This document shows, piece after piece, positions 9,336 through 17,652 of a stretch of 32,532 bases of DNA; position 1 is the stretch's first letter; the number at the start of each line of letters is the position of its first letter. Location of the stretch: assembly GCA_026389895.1 (NCBI GenBank), contig JAPLGZ010000195.1, forward strand, positions 1 through 32,532, read 5' to 3'. This DNA comes from Chloroflexota bacterium (lineage in GTDB: Bacteria > Chloroflexota > Anaerolineae > Caldilineales > Caldilineaceae). Under the pieces are notes generated by a model, which made no database searches, was not told the origin of the DNA, and saw only the letters and a list, made by a program, of their open reading frames with translations. Made by a program: the position numbers and the translations under genes.

Positions 9336-10118
9336 TTATTTAACGGCGCAGAAGAGCCCGCCCGCTTTTTGAATGCGCAACGTACCCTGCTGCGCATTTA
9401 ATTGTTCTTCCACATACCGCGTAAAATCGGCCTGATGGGCGGTTGAGATTTCGCCCATTGAACAAGCATAAGCCACCAAAGGCGCAACTTCCGTGACAAG
9501 CAGGTCAGATTCAAAGCGGCGTAAAGCCACCTGGGCAAAGTACGGTGCCAGCCATTGTGCGCCATCTTCCAGGCTAAAATGCATCTGTTCGCGCCAGGCA
9601 TAGGCGTGGGGTGCAAAGCCGCGCACCAGATCGCGCAACTCTTGCATGTGCTTCTCGCCATTCGTAGCGGCGTATAAGTGGCCGCCTGGCCTGAGCACGC
9701 GCTGAATTTCGCCCAGCGCTTTGGGTAGATCGGCCACGTGATAGAGCATATGATTGGCGATCACCGCATCCAAGCTGGCATCGGCCAACGGGATGGCTTC
9801 GGCGTTGAATTGTTCAAAACAAAAACGTGGGGCTTGGTCGCCTAAATTCTGGCGCGCCTGTTCCAGCATGCCCGCTGATTGGTCAGAGAGCGTGATCGCC
9901 CAACTTGCAGGAATACGATGTAAATTGGTGTGCCACAATTTCCCTGTACCGCAGCCGATTTCCAAGATCTGGGCCGTGGATGGTAGCTTAAATTGGTCAA
10001 AGACCCACAGCGACCAGTCATATTTATTCGTGCTAAACTGATCGTGCAGTTGGATGCGTGCATCAAGATTGATCGGCGTTTTATATTGCTCAGCCACAAG
10101 TTCCGGTGAATGTAACAT
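9336..10118 (-). CDS. Class I SAM-dependent methyltransferase
   Basis: A 260-residue protein when started at ATG 10118, one base after the CoA-transferase stop and with AAGGGG 9 bases upstream. The longer frame to 10283 lies inside the CoA-transferase gene. Motif I is LEIGCGTGK (52-60) for SAM binding, followed by the acidic motif near LSDQ, DAVIANHMLYHV as motif IV and VLRPGGHLYAAT as motif VI. This is the Methyltransf_11/25 (UbiE-like) arrangement for small-molecule substrates. The target cannot be told; the tight packing with CoA-transferase and oxidoreductase genes implies one pathway. Confidence 0.9.
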   Translation of the reverse strand: MLHSPELVAEQYKTPINLDARIQLHDQFSTNKYDWSLWVFDQFKLPSTAQILEIGCGTGKLWHTNLHRIPASWAITLSDQSAGMLEQARQNLGDQAPRFCFEQFNAEAIPLADASLDAVIANHMLYHVADLPKALGEIQRVLRPGGHLYAATNGEKHMQELRDLVRGFAPHAYAWREQMHFSLEDGAQWLAPYFAQVALRRFESDLLVTEVAPLVAYACSMGEISTAHQADFTRYVEEQLNAQQGTLRIQKAGGLFCAVK

Positions 10119-10119
10119 G

Positions 10120-11310
10120 CTAGATAACCCCTTTCTGCTGTAAATTAGCAATCTCGGCGTCCGAATAGTGCAAGAGCTCCTGCAAGATCGTTGTTGTATC
10201 TGCACCCAATGCTGGACCGGGCTGCTTATGATCCACGGCATCTGGCACCTTGATCGCCGTGCGCACCTGCCGTAACGGCCCAAATTCGGGATGCTCGACT
10301 TCCATGATCATGTCGCGCGCCAACACTTGTTCATCGGCCAGGGCCTGTTCGACGCTATTGACCGGCGCGCAGGGCACCTTGCCGCGCAAAAGGGTGAGCC
10401 ATGCTGCGGTCGTGCGGGTGAGGAAACGCGTTTTGAGGTTGGCGATTAAAGCGTCACGATGCTGGAGACGTGTGGCAAACGAACCATAACGCGCATCGGC
10501 CAGCAACTCGGGTGCTTCTAACACGTCGGTCAATGCCCGCCAGAATTTTTCTTTGGCGCAGAAGATCACCAAATAGCCATCTTGGGTTGGAAAAGCCTGG
10601 GCCGGTGTCAAGGTTGGGTGCGCCGAATCAGCCAGCCGCTTAGGATGATAATCGCGATTCAGCGTCCAGATCGCCACATAATTTAACATGCTGATGGCGG
10701 TGTCGAGGAGACTGACATCAATATCGCAGCCCAACCCTGTGCGTTGCGCATTGAGAAGGGCAGCCAGCAGACCCGTCATCGCCAGCGCGCCACCCGCATA
10801 ATCCACCATCGATAAACCGCTCTTAGCCGGCGGCCCCTCTGGATCACCGGTCAAATCCATCCAGCCCGCGTAAGCTTGCATCAGATAGTCATAGGCTGGT
10901 TCGGCATGGCGCGGGCCGGTCAACCCAAAGCCGCTCAGCGAGCAACAGACAATGCGTGGGTTGATTGATTTAAGTTGCTCATACGTCAAGCCCAACTTGG
11001 GTGGCTGGTCGCCGCGTAGATTGTTAAAGACTGCATCCGAAACACGTACTAGATCCTGGAAGAGCCGTTGCCCCTCTGGGTGTTTCAAATCCAGCGTCAA
11101 ACTGCGCTTGTTGCGATTGAAAGATTGAAAATAGAGACTGTCGCCAGCAATTTTATACGGCGGCATGGCGCGCGAAATATCCCCAGCCGTGGCCGGGTCT
11201 TCAATTTTGATCACTTCGGCGCCCAGATCGGCCAAATGTAGCGTGCCGAATGGGCCCGCACCAAACTGTTCGACAGCGAGGATGCGGATGCCGCTCAGAA
11301 GGTCATGCAT
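10120..11310 (-). CDS. Class III CoA-transferase, CaiB/BaiF (formyl-CoA transferase) family
   Basis: A 396-residue enzyme, the usual length of family III CoA-transferases. The N-terminal signature GAGPFGTLHLADLGAEVIKIE and SFNRNKRSLTLDLKHPEG bind CoA. PAYDYLMQAYAGWMDLTG carries the expected catalytic Asp (D141), which forms the mixed anhydride with the acyl group. The conserved WLTLLRGKVPCAPVNS segment is near the C-terminus. Such enzymes swap CoA between carboxylic acids such as formate/oxalate, carnitine or mesaconate. It is the first gene of a three-gene operon with a methyltransferase and a Gfo/Idh oxidoreductase. No strong Shine-Dalgarno is seen before ATG 11310. Confidence 0.93.
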   Translation of the reverse strand: MHDLLSGIRILAVEQFGAGPFGTLHLADLGAEVIKIEDPATAGDISRAMPPYKIAGDSLYFQSFNRNKRSLTLDLKHPEGQRLFQDLVRVSDAVFNNLRGDQPPKLGLTYEQLKSINPRIVCCSLSGFGLTGPRHAEPAYDYLMQAYAGWMDLTGDPEGPPAKSGLSMVDYAGGALAMTGLLAALLNAQRTGLGCDIDVSLLDTAISMLNYVAIWTLNRDYHPKRLADSAHPTLTPAQAFPTQDGYLVIFCAKEKFWRALTDVLEAPELLADARYGSFATRLQHRDALIANLKTRFLTRTTAAWLTLLRGKVPCAPVNSVEQALADEQVLARDMIMEVEHPEFGPLRQVRTAIKVPDAVDHKQPGPALGADTTTILQELLHYSDAEIANLQQKGVI

Positions 11311-11539
11311 GTTTTAGCTGCTCTTGCCATTTTTGATACTAAGCATCGGATTGCCCACTAATTTAGCGCTGCGTGAAGATATTGCTATTTTTCCACCTGT
11401 CATTTTACCATATGGCCTGGCATTGGCTGAACCATGAGCTTAATCGGTGCTTGTATTGATTCTAGGCCTGGCTTTCACGCTTTGGCAAGCATTCCAAAAA
11501 ATAATTTTCCTTTTGTTCTTTGTTTCTCCAGCCGTATAG

Positions 11540-11545
11540 TATAAT
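11540..11545 (+). promoter_or_regulatory. Candidate -10 box of the toxin-antitoxin operon
   Basis: A perfect TATAAT lies 46 bases ahead of the mntA start. The -35 region is T-rich (around 11513-11522) without a clear hexamer, which fits a weak promoter that could be repressed by the complex. Confidence 0.4.
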
Positions 11546-11591
11546 CTGGTTCTGCCATCCCCACGTGGGTATGAAAAGGAGCATAAAGTCA

Positions 11592-11927
11592 ATGAGTGAA
11601 CAAACAATTACACTAGCCGATAGACCTGTGCAAAGGCGACTTAATCTCTCGCCAGTCATACTGGCTGATTTTTGTCAACGCAATCATATTAGACTATTGT
11701 CGCTCTTTGGTTCGGTCTTGCGCAATGATTTTGGCTCGCACAGTGATATTGATGTGTTGGTCGATTTCGAGGCAGGCCATACGCCTGGTCTAGCGTTGAT
11801 TCGCATGCAGGATGAACTCTCCGTTTTATTCGGCAACCGTAAAGTTGATCTGGTTACGTTGAAGTTTTTGCATCCACGTATTCGCGAACAGGTGCTGGCC
11901 GACATGGAAGTACAGTATGCTCGGTAA
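11592..11927 (+). CDS. mntA: MNT-domain nucleotidyltransferase antitoxin (MntA type)
   Basis: A 111-residue minimal nucleotidyltransferase. The catalytic signature is complete: FGS at 39-41, then D52-x-D54 (SHSDIDVLVDF), and a third acidic residue D86 (RKVDLVTL). In characterised systems MntA transfers AMP units to a tyrosine of the HEPN toxin and so silences it. The start at ATG 11592 is chosen for AAGGAG upstream; the longer frame from 11520 would lie over the promoter. The 3' end overlaps the HEPN gene by 11 bases, the usual coupled layout. It is on the opposite strand to the surrounding metabolic genes, so it is probably an acquired cassette. Confidence 0.92.
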   Translation: MSEQTITLADRPVQRRLNLSPVILADFCQRNHIRLLSLFGSVLRNDFGSHSDIDVLVDFEAGHTPGLALIRMQDELSVLFGNRKVDLVTLKFLHPRIREQVLADMEVQYAR

Positions 11928-12258
11928 AGATTCACTCTATTTTCTGCATATGTTGGAGATGGCACGTAAAGCGGTGGAAAAAGTGAGGGGCCTTGAGCAA
12001 GAAGATTATGACGATGATGAAAATTTACAGTTGGCGTTGACTCATCTTGTACAGATTATTGGCGAAGCCGCTAGTCGCATTTCGCCACAGCTTCGCCTTG
12101 CTTATCCTGAAATCCCCTGGCATGAGATTACTGGGATGCGTAATCGCATTGTCCATGATTACCTAAATATAGATGAGGATGTTGTTTGGCAAGTAATCAT
12201 TGAAGATTTGCCGGCCATTATCACTCAACTAGAAAAAATAATCTCAGCAGAAGGCTAG
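11917..12258 (+). CDS. hepT: HEPN-domain (DUF86) RNase toxin, HepT type
   Basis: A 113-residue all-helical HEPN protein. The RNase motif Rx4HxY is intact: R75-N-R-I-V-H80-D-Y82. Arg and His are the catalytic residues for RNA cleavage, and the Tyr is the residue AMPylated by MntA in characterised pairs. An acidic stretch (EQEDYDDDE) lies near residues 27-35, and the central IIGEAASRIS segment is typical of DUF86. It overlaps the MNT gene by 11 bases. All key residues are present, so toxin and antitoxin look functional. Confidence 0.92.
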   Translation: MLGKDSLYFLHMLEMARKAVEKVRGLEQEDYDDDENLQLALTHLVQIIGEAASRISPQLRLAYPEIPWHEITGMRNRIVHDYLNIDEDVVWQVIIEDLPAIITQLEKIISAEG

Positions 12259-12264
12259 CACAAT

Positions 12265-12282
12265 ATCGGCTGAATGGCCGAT
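12265..12282. terminator. Small hairpin between convergent genes
   Basis: ATCGGC (12265-12270) and GCCGAT (12277-12282) form a 6-bp stem with a 6-base loop, followed by TGTTT on the plus strand. It lies in the 36-base gap between hepT and the convergent epimerase gene. It is a weak candidate for a shared terminator. Confidence 0.3.
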
Positions 12283-12294
12283 TGTTTGGATATT

Positions 12295-13179
12295 CTACAG
12301 ACCCTTATCCAAATAATCGCGCGTCAACTCAGCGATGCCAGTTGCTAGCGTGACTTGGTGCGTAAAGTTTAACAATGTCTGCATTCGGTTGATATCGGCC
12401 ACCAGATCGCTGCGGTAATAGGGAATCGCATTTTCGTCAGGGATGGGGGAGAAGATGGGGCTGCGGTGGGCCAGAGTGGCGGCCGTTTCGGCAATCGCTT
12501 TAAACGTAGTGATCTCTGCGCCAGCAATGTTGATCGTCGCACTTTGGTCCATATTCAGGGCGCGGACGGTGGCTTCGATGGCGTCACTGATATGGATGGG
12601 ATTGAACGCTGGTTTGCCGCTTTGTAGCACCTGGATCGGTTCGCCTGTCAAGGCGCGCTGGGCATAAGTCGGAATTGGGTTCGGTGTGCCTACGCCGTAT
12701 GGAAAGAAATAGCGCAATACGATCTTGTGAAACGCATCGGGCGCGGCTTGCACCGCCAACTCAGCCTGCGCCTTGGTCAGGCTATACAAATCCATTGGGT
12801 TGAGTGGATCACTTTCGACAAAGGGTTGATTGCGACAGCCATAGACGCCACCAGTCGAAGCATGGACAAACGTATGGACACCAGCCGCCTGCGCATATTG
12901 AAGTAAATGCCAAGTCGCGGTGACATTCACGGCGAAAATTTGGCTGTCGTCTTGTTGTTCGGAATGGATTAAGGCCGCTTGGTGAACGATGAGATCCAAC
13001 TGCTTGGGCAACTCGGTGTGATCCAGCGGTTGGCGCAAATCTTGTGCTAGATAGTGGACGCCTGGCAAACTGACCGTTGGTGGTTGGCGTACGAAGGCAT
13101 AGACCTGATGCCCACCAGCCAAATGGCGTAGCAAATGGCCGCCGATAAAGCCACTCGCGCCAGTTAGCAAGATGCGCAT
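12295..13179 (-). CDS. NAD-dependent epimerase/dehydratase (extended SDR)
   Basis: A 294-residue extended short-chain dehydrogenase. TGASGFIGGHLL (6-17) is the NAD-binding loop, a DLIVHQAALIHS segment follows, and YSLTK supplies the catalytic Tyr and Lys. The substrate part contains RYFFPYGVGTPNPIPTY and HISDAIEATVRAL, typical of UDP-glucose-4-epimerase-like enzymes. GGAG sits 7 bases ahead of ATG 13179. The start is only 3 bases after the stop of the cyclase-family gene, so the two are co-transcribed. A second epimerase lies at the left edge of the window. The substrate is probably a sugar derivative; not determined. Confidence 0.92.
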   Translation of the reverse strand: MRILLTGASGFIGGHLLRHLAGGHQVYAFVRQPPTVSLPGVHYLAQDLRQPLDHTELPKQLDLIVHQAALIHSEQQDDSQIFAVNVTATWHLLQYAQAAGVHTFVHASTGGVYGCRNQPFVESDPLNPMDLYSLTKAQAELAVQAAPDAFHKIVLRYFFPYGVGTPNPIPTYAQRALTGEPIQVLQSGKPAFNPIHISDAIEATVRALNMDQSATINIAGAEITTFKAIAETAATLAHRSPIFSPIPDENAIPYYRSDLVADINRMQTLLNFTHQVTLATGIAELTRDYLDKGL

Positions 13180-13182
13180 ACG

Positions 13183-13842
13183 CTACTCCTCAAGCCACAA
13201 GGCGCGCACCGGCGATGCACAAGCATCTTTGATCTTCAACGGCAATGCGATCAATTTACCGCGTGGCTTCTGCACCTGGTCCAAATTAATCAGGGGCGCC
13301 AACAATAAAATGTCCTGTTGAAAAAACTTGGGGAAAAAGTTTTGCGGATCGTTGGGGCTGTCATAGCGCGGGGTGTCGCCACCTAGCAGCGAGACTTGAT
13401 GATCGAGCACCCAATCAATTGCACCGGCGCTGAAATAGGGTGGATGGGTCACGTAATCGGGCTGATGCCAATGTTTGTCCCAACCGGTGCCGATGAGCAA
13501 CGCATCCCCTGGCTGCAACGTTTCGCCTGTCTGTACGAGGGCCTGCGCTAAATCATCAGCGTTGATCCGTTCGTCGGCCTGGCGCGGAATCCAGAGCGTC
13601 AATGCATCGACTCTGTAGCAGCGCTCCAGAGGCAATTGGTCGATCGTCATCCGGCTTTGATCCATATGGGCGGCGGTTTCAAGGTAGGTGGCGCTTTGGA
13701 CGGCCAGCGTAATGGTTTGCGAATAGACTGGGTAATCGAGCCAGTTTGGTGGCGGAATCTGGGTGATTTTGGGCGTAGGATACGGCTCGCCATAGGACCA
13801 CATACCATCTTCGATTGGGCCGCTAATTTCAACAATACGCAT
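13183..13842 (-). CDS. Cyclase-family (KynB-like) hydrolase
   Basis: A 219-residue protein with the layout of the Cyclase family (kynurenine formamidase/isatin hydrolase relatives). The metal-binding motif, normally HxGTHxDxPxH, is seen in altered form as LETAAHMDQ near residue 58, with GDALLIGTGWDKHW and LLGGDTPRYDSP further on. The usual Thr-His pair is Ala-Ala-His and the following Pro/His are not obvious, so activity may differ from KynB. ATG 13842 is preferred over the longer frame because it begins MRIVEISGPIEDGM, the normal N-terminus. The ribosome-binding site is weak. It is followed directly by the epimerase gene. Confidence 0.8.
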   Translation of the reverse strand: MRIVEISGPIEDGMWSYGEPYPTPKITQIPPPNWLDYPVYSQTITLAVQSATYLETAAHMDQSRMTIDQLPLERCYRVDALTLWIPRQADERINADDLAQALVQTGETLQPGDALLIGTGWDKHWHQPDYVTHPPYFSAGAIDWVLDHQVSLLGGDTPRYDSPNDPQNFFPKFFQQDILLLAPLINLDQVQKPRGKLIALPLKIKDACASPVRALWLEE

Positions 13843-13887
13843 ATTGATCCCATGAGAAAAACTTGCAACACATGCCACAAATTAATA

Positions 13888-13921
13888 CGAATTCAATTCG
13901 CAAAATTCGTGACATTCGTTG
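13888..13921. repeat. Short tandem 9-base repeats (AATTCGnnn)
   Basis: Three successive units AATTCGCAA, AATTCGTGA and CATTCGTTG (13895-13921) follow an EcoRI-like GAATTC at 13890. They lie between the propeller gene and the cyclase gene. Such short tandem repeats are scattered between genes in many environmental bacteria; the function is unknown. Confidence 0.55.
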
Positions 13922-13939
13922 CAATGGTGTTGATGTTGT

Positions 13940-14572
13940 TTATAAAGGCAAGCGACAGACTGCGCGTGTATGCGCATCGCAATACCAGATAAATCCGTCC
14001 CAAAGCGTCATCCCATGCGGTTCGGGGTTTGGTTCGGGAATCTCAATCTTTGCTAATTGTTCGCCCGTTTGCGGATTCAGGCGATAAATGGCGCGAAAAT
14101 TTGTCTCCACACAGAGCAAATCATCCCCATCCCAAGCCAGACCGTGCGGGCGATTGCCCGGCGCGGGGATCGAATGTACAACCGTAAAGCCATCATCCAC
14201 AGCCACTTCATAGATCGTTGCCGAAGGCGGTGTCGCGATCCAAAGTCTACCATTGCGCCATTCCAGTCCATGCGCACCGGTTTCTGACGCACCTGGCGTT
14301 GGAAACGAAGCCAGCGTCGCGCCGGTGGCGCGATCTAGTTTGAGGATCTCGCGACTGTAAGTCGAGGAGACCCAAAGTGCCTCGCCCGTATCGGTGACGC
14401 CGCTACCTTTGTCGGCCGCGGTCTCCAACGTTTTTAGAATTTCGCCAGTATAAGAGACAAGATGCAGTTGATTTGTTATCTGATCAAGAATCCAGAGTCC
14501 ATCAGCAATGGCCTGCATGCCGTTGGGCTGCGGACCTGGTGTATCAAACATCACATCGATTTTACGCGTCAT
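13940..14572 (-). CDS. Small beta-propeller protein, SMP-30/NHL-like
   Basis: A 210-residue protein started at ATG 14572 (AAGGAA upstream); the longer frame to 14626 runs into parB. It consists of about five or six blade repeats of about 40 residues with recurring HGL/HGM and GLWI or RLWIATP motifs: NGMQAIADGLWILD, GEALWVSSTY, AHGLEWRNGRLWIATP, PHGLAWDGDDLLCVE, PHGMTLWDGFIWYCD. This resembles SMP-30/gluconolactonase or streptogramin-lyase (Vgb) propellers. No signal peptide is present, so it is likely cytoplasmic. The location beside sugar-acid genes makes a lactonase-like role conceivable, but catalytic metal residues cannot be assigned with confidence. Confidence 0.75.
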   Translation of the reverse strand: MTRKIDVMFDTPGPQPNGMQAIADGLWILDQITNQLHLVSYTGEILKTLETAADKGSGVTDTGEALWVSSTYSREILKLDRATGATLASFPTPGASETGAHGLEWRNGRLWIATPPSATIYEVAVDDGFTVVHSIPAPGNRPHGLAWDGDDLLCVETNFRAIYRLNPQTGEQLAKIEIPEPNPEPHGMTLWDGFIWYCDAHTRAVCRLPL

Positions 14573-14600
14573 GGGGAGCTTCCTTTGGTGAAACAGCGAT

Positions 14601-15542
14601 TCAATCAGCTTCGTCGCCACCGGCAATCAATTTGTATAGTTGTTCCAGATCATCGTCGTTATAAAAGTGAACGACAAGCTTGCCGCTGCCGTTGGTGCTA
14701 CGGTTTAATTGCACACGCGTACCGAGCGCGGTGCGAAAACGGTTTTCCAGATAAGCGAGCTGTTCGGCTGCGGCGGGTTTGGGGGCTGGTTTGGCTGGCG
14801 GCGCAACTTTTGGCACGAGTAACCGCGTGATCAAGGCTTCGGTCTGGCGCACATTCAACTCTTCGGCAAGCACCTGTTGTAACGCTTGTTGTATGGCAGT
14901 AGGATTGCGCAAGGGGAGCAAAGCACGGGCATGACCAGCAGAAATGTGATTACTGGCCAAGGCATCCTGCACGAGCAGCGGCAACTCTAGCAGGCGTAGG
15001 GTATTGGTGACGGCGGAACGGCTCTTGCCCACCCGTTCGGCGATTTCCTGGTGGGTCAACCCAAATTCACTCAGCAGCGTTTGATAAGCCGCCGCTTCTT
15101 CCAGCGCACTTAGATCCGCACGCTGCACATTCTCAACCAGCGCCAATTCCATCAGTTGTTGCGGGGATGCTTCGCGCACGAGCACGGGCACCTCGGTTAA
15201 ATTGGCCAAGCGAGCCGCCCGCCAACGCCGTTCACCGGCCACGAGCCAATAGGTGTTGGGTTGGGTGGGGTTTTCCGTCACAATCAGCGGCTGAATAATG
15301 CCATGCGCACGGATCGATGCCGCCAGATCTTGCAAGGCTGCCTCATCAAAAATTGTGCGCGGCTGTTGTGGATTCGGGCGGATGACTTCGAGTGACAATA
15401 AGCTCACGCCGATACCGCTACCCGTATCATCCAACTGCGACGAGGAAATGGGGTCGTCTGGATGATGAATTTCTGTATTAACGATCAGGGCGCCAAGTCC
15501 CCGGCCTAAGGCCCTTTTGGTTGGAGTCGTGCTCTTACCCAT
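14601..15542 (-). CDS. parB: Chromosome-partitioning protein ParB (Spo0J)
   Basis: A 313-residue ParB. The N-terminus carries the hallmark GRGLGAL (13-19). The CTP-binding domain includes the ENPTQPNTYWLVAGERRWRA segment with GERRWRA, followed by an HTH for parS (HQEIAERVGKSRSAVTNTLRLLELP). A C-terminal dimerisation domain follows a Pro/Ala-rich linker (KVAPPAKPAPKPAAAE). GAGG lies 5 bases ahead of ATG 15542. It lies downstream of parA, separated by 135 bases. ParB loads on parS sites near the origin and works with ParA and SMC in segregation. No canonical parS was seen in the window. Confidence 0.96.
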   Translation of the reverse strand: MGKSTTPTKRALGRGLGALIVNTEIHHPDDPISSSQLDDTGSGIGVSLLSLEVIRPNPQQPRTIFDEAALQDLAASIRAHGIIQPLIVTENPTQPNTYWLVAGERRWRAARLANLTEVPVLVREASPQQLMELALVENVQRADLSALEEAAAYQTLLSEFGLTHQEIAERVGKSRSAVTNTLRLLELPLLVQDALASNHISAGHARALLPLRNPTAIQQALQQVLAEELNVRQTEALITRLLVPKVAPPAKPAPKPAAAEQLAYLENRFRTALGTRVQLNRSTNGSGKLVVHFYNDDDLEQLYKLIAGGDEAD

Positions 15543-15576
15543 ACAAACCTCAAGTTGAAAAGTGTGTCACTCTAAT

Positions 15577-15591
15577 CCTGCTTTGAGCAGG
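15577..15591. other. Short hairpin in the parA-parB gap
   Basis: CCTGCT (15577-15582) and AGCAGG (15586-15591) form a 6-bp stem with a 3-base loop. The rest of the 135-base gap shows no clear promoter. It may be a pause or processing site. Confidence 0.3.
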
Positions 15592-15677
15592 GCGCAAATG
15601 ATGACGTGACATGTTTTCGCCGTTTCTCTGCCGTTTTTCGTTACGCTACAACGCTCAGCACAGAGTTAGAGAAACGA

Positions 15678-16538
15678 TCACGTCTTGGCTGTCACGATAT
15701 CAAGCGGTTGCCCCTCTACGCGCGCTAGAAATTCCTGGGTCAGCGCGTGGTAGGCTTGGGCCCCGGCACTGGTTGGCGCGTAACTAAGAATTGTCTGACC
15801 ATAGCTAGGTGCTTCACTCAGCCGGATATTGCGCGGGATAATGGTCTGGAAAACCTCGGTAGGAAAGTAATTTTTTACTTCCTGCACCACTTGTTGGCCC
15901 AAATTCGTCCGGCTGTCATACATGGTCAATACCACGCCCGCCACCCTTAGCTGATCATTCAAAATCTCATGTACCTGTTGGATTGTTTTAAGCAACAGGC
16001 TTAAACCTTCGAGCGCCAGATATTCACATTGCACTGGGATGATGACCCCGTGCGTGGCTGCGGTAAGCCCATTGATCGTGAGCAACCCCAAACTCGGTGG
16101 CTGATCAATCAGAATATAATCGTATTGTTCGATCACCGGTTTGATGGCGCGTGTTAACAAACGCTCGCGCGCCATCAAACGCGACATCTCAATCTCGGCG
16201 CCAGCCAGGTCTGTATTCGATGGCACCAGATCCAACCCCATCCGATCCGTCAAGGTGATGGCTTGTTGGATGGGCGTCTGTTCGATCAAAACATTATATA
16301 AGCTAACCGTCAATGTCCTAGGATCGTTGCCCAAACTGGTTGTCGCATTGCCTTGCGGATCGGTATCGATCACCAATACACGCCGGCCAGACGCGGCAAG
16401 ATAGGCCGCCAAATTGACTGCCGTCGTCGTCTTGGCTACACCACCTTTTTGATTAGCAAAACAATAGATTTTTGCTGGCATTCCAGTCGCATGCAACGGC
16501 AATGGGTTGCTGGTTTCGGTACCCGGTTGCTTACTCAT
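15678..16538 (-). CDS. parA: Chromosome-partitioning ATPase ParA (Soj)
   Basis: A 286-residue ParA/MinD-type ATPase. The deviant Walker A KGGVAKTT (31-38) contains the signature Lys, Walker A' is VLVIDTDPQGNATTSLG, and Walker B is YILIDQPPSLGLL. It has a 20-residue N-terminal extension before the fold begins; an internal Met at 20 could be an alternative start, but GGGAGA is placed correctly for ATG 16538. Its partner ParB follows. In most bacteria parAB lies beside mnmG/rsmG; here they follow jag and a PfkB kinase. Confidence 0.96.
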   Translation of the reverse strand: MSKQPGTETSNPLPLHATGMPAKIYCFANQKGGVAKTTTAVNLAAYLAASGRRVLVIDTDPQGNATTSLGNDPRTLTVSLYNVLIEQTPIQQAITLTDRMGLDLVPSNTDLAGAEIEMSRLMARERLLTRAIKPVIEQYDYILIDQPPSLGLLTINGLTAATHGVIIPVQCEYLALEGLSLLLKTIQQVHEILNDQLRVAGVVLTMYDSRTNLGQQVVQEVKNYFPTEVFQTIIPRNIRLSEAPSYGQTILSYAPTSAGAQAYHALTQEFLARVEGQPLDIVTAKT

Positions 16539-16600
16539 CCTTATTCTCTCCCTTCAAGCCAATCGCCGAGGACGAGCAAGCCATCTGCGGATACACGGAT

Positions 16601-17503
16601 TTACAAGACAAAAGGAAATGTTTCCATGTAGGCTAACACCTGGTCACGGCTGGGGATGCCGGTAACGCCTTTATGTTCAACCCCAAATGACGCCGTGATA
16701 TTAGCAAAGCGCGCCGCCTGCATTGGGTCACCGGTCTCTTGAAGACGGATCATAAAGGCGGTGGCAAAGATATCGCCCGCGCCTGTTGGATCAACTTCTT
16801 TGGCCGGCCGTGGTGGGATCTTCGTCTCACGCATTCGCCCGTCTTCACCGCGTTGATAAAGCGTGCTGCCATCCCGATATTCAGTAAGCACCACCATCGG
16901 CACATGTTTGAAAAAAGGTTCAAGGCGTGCTAGATCATTGTCAATGTCTTCGAGCGACAGCACTAAGACATCCACATGTGGCAAAATAATTTCGGCACTA
17001 TCCCATGGCTTGCTGTAAACTCGACCGGTTTCATCCCAACGACGCATCCACCCTTGTGGCACCGCCACGACTAGGGTTGAATCCGAGAAAATGGGTGGAA
17101 TATCGCCGCCAATTTCGTTGACCAGTGGCCCAAGCAGCACCGCACGCGGCTGACGAAGGGTCACAGGGATTTCGTCGGCTGTGATCGCCGCGGCGGGTGT
17201 ATAACAATACTGGATACGCCCATGTTCGGTGTAAACATTGGCAAAGGTCGTTGTAGTTGGACTGGGGAGAATATGCAGATCGACATCGGGTGGTAGCTCC
17301 GATAAATTCGTATCCAGCGCGGCTCGTGTGATCACCGTTGGTTGGCGGCCCAAGCGTAAGGCTGTGATCGCCGCAAAACTTACGGTGCCACCCAAGCGGT
17401 AATCACTGTTGGGATGATTTGTAATAAGGTCACGGGTCAAGTGCCCGATCAGCAGAATATCGACTTGCGAATTATCTTGCGCCATAGGATTAGATTTTAG
17501 CAT
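16601..17503 (-). CDS. PfkB-family carbohydrate/nucleoside kinase
   Basis: A 300-residue ribokinase-fold enzyme. The C-terminal signature DPTGAGDIF (238-246) includes the catalytic base D244 and the anion hole; the N-terminal GG motif is YRLGGTVSFAAITALRLG. GGGAG lies 8 bases before ATG 17503. Such kinases phosphorylate sugars, nucleosides or related alcohols; the substrate is not apparent. It lies between jag and parA, where mnmE/mnmG/rsmG are commonly found in other bacteria. The jag terminator precedes it, so it has its own transcription start. Confidence 0.92.
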   Translation of the reverse strand: MLKSNPMAQDNSQVDILLIGHLTRDLITNHPNSDYRLGGTVSFAAITALRLGRQPTVITRAALDTNLSELPPDVDLHILPSPTTTTFANVYTEHGRIQYCYTPAAAITADEIPVTLRQPRAVLLGPLVNEIGGDIPPIFSDSTLVVAVPQGWMRRWDETGRVYSKPWDSAEIILPHVDVLVLSLEDIDNDLARLEPFFKHVPMVVLTEYRDGSTLYQRGEDGRMRETKIPPRPAKEVDPTGAGDIFATAFMIRLQETGDPMQAARFANITASFGVEHKGVTGIPSRDQVLAYMETFPFVL

Positions 17504-17596
17504 GCCTTGAACTCCCGGTCAAAGAACTTTTTTATTTCGTGTGCGTCTATCGCACCGGTTAGATTGCTGATTAGACAGATCTCAATAGGATAAAGA

Positions 17597-17626
17597 AAAC
17601 GCCCCGCCTCTGGAGGCAGGGCGTTT
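17597..17626 (-). terminator. Intrinsic terminator after jag
   Basis: On the minus strand AAACGCCCTGCCTC pairs with GAGGCGGGGCGTTT around a minimal loop (one mismatch), followed by TCTTT. It is GC-rich, stands 27 bases after the jag stop codon, and would end the rpmH-rnpA-yidD-yidC-jag transcript. Confidence 0.85.
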
Positions 17627-17652
17627 AAGCCAAGTTAATCGCGATAAAGGCA

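Noticed and set aside
14601-16538. parS sites within parAB
   Set aside because: No TGTTTCACGTGAAACA-like palindrome was seen when reading the region.
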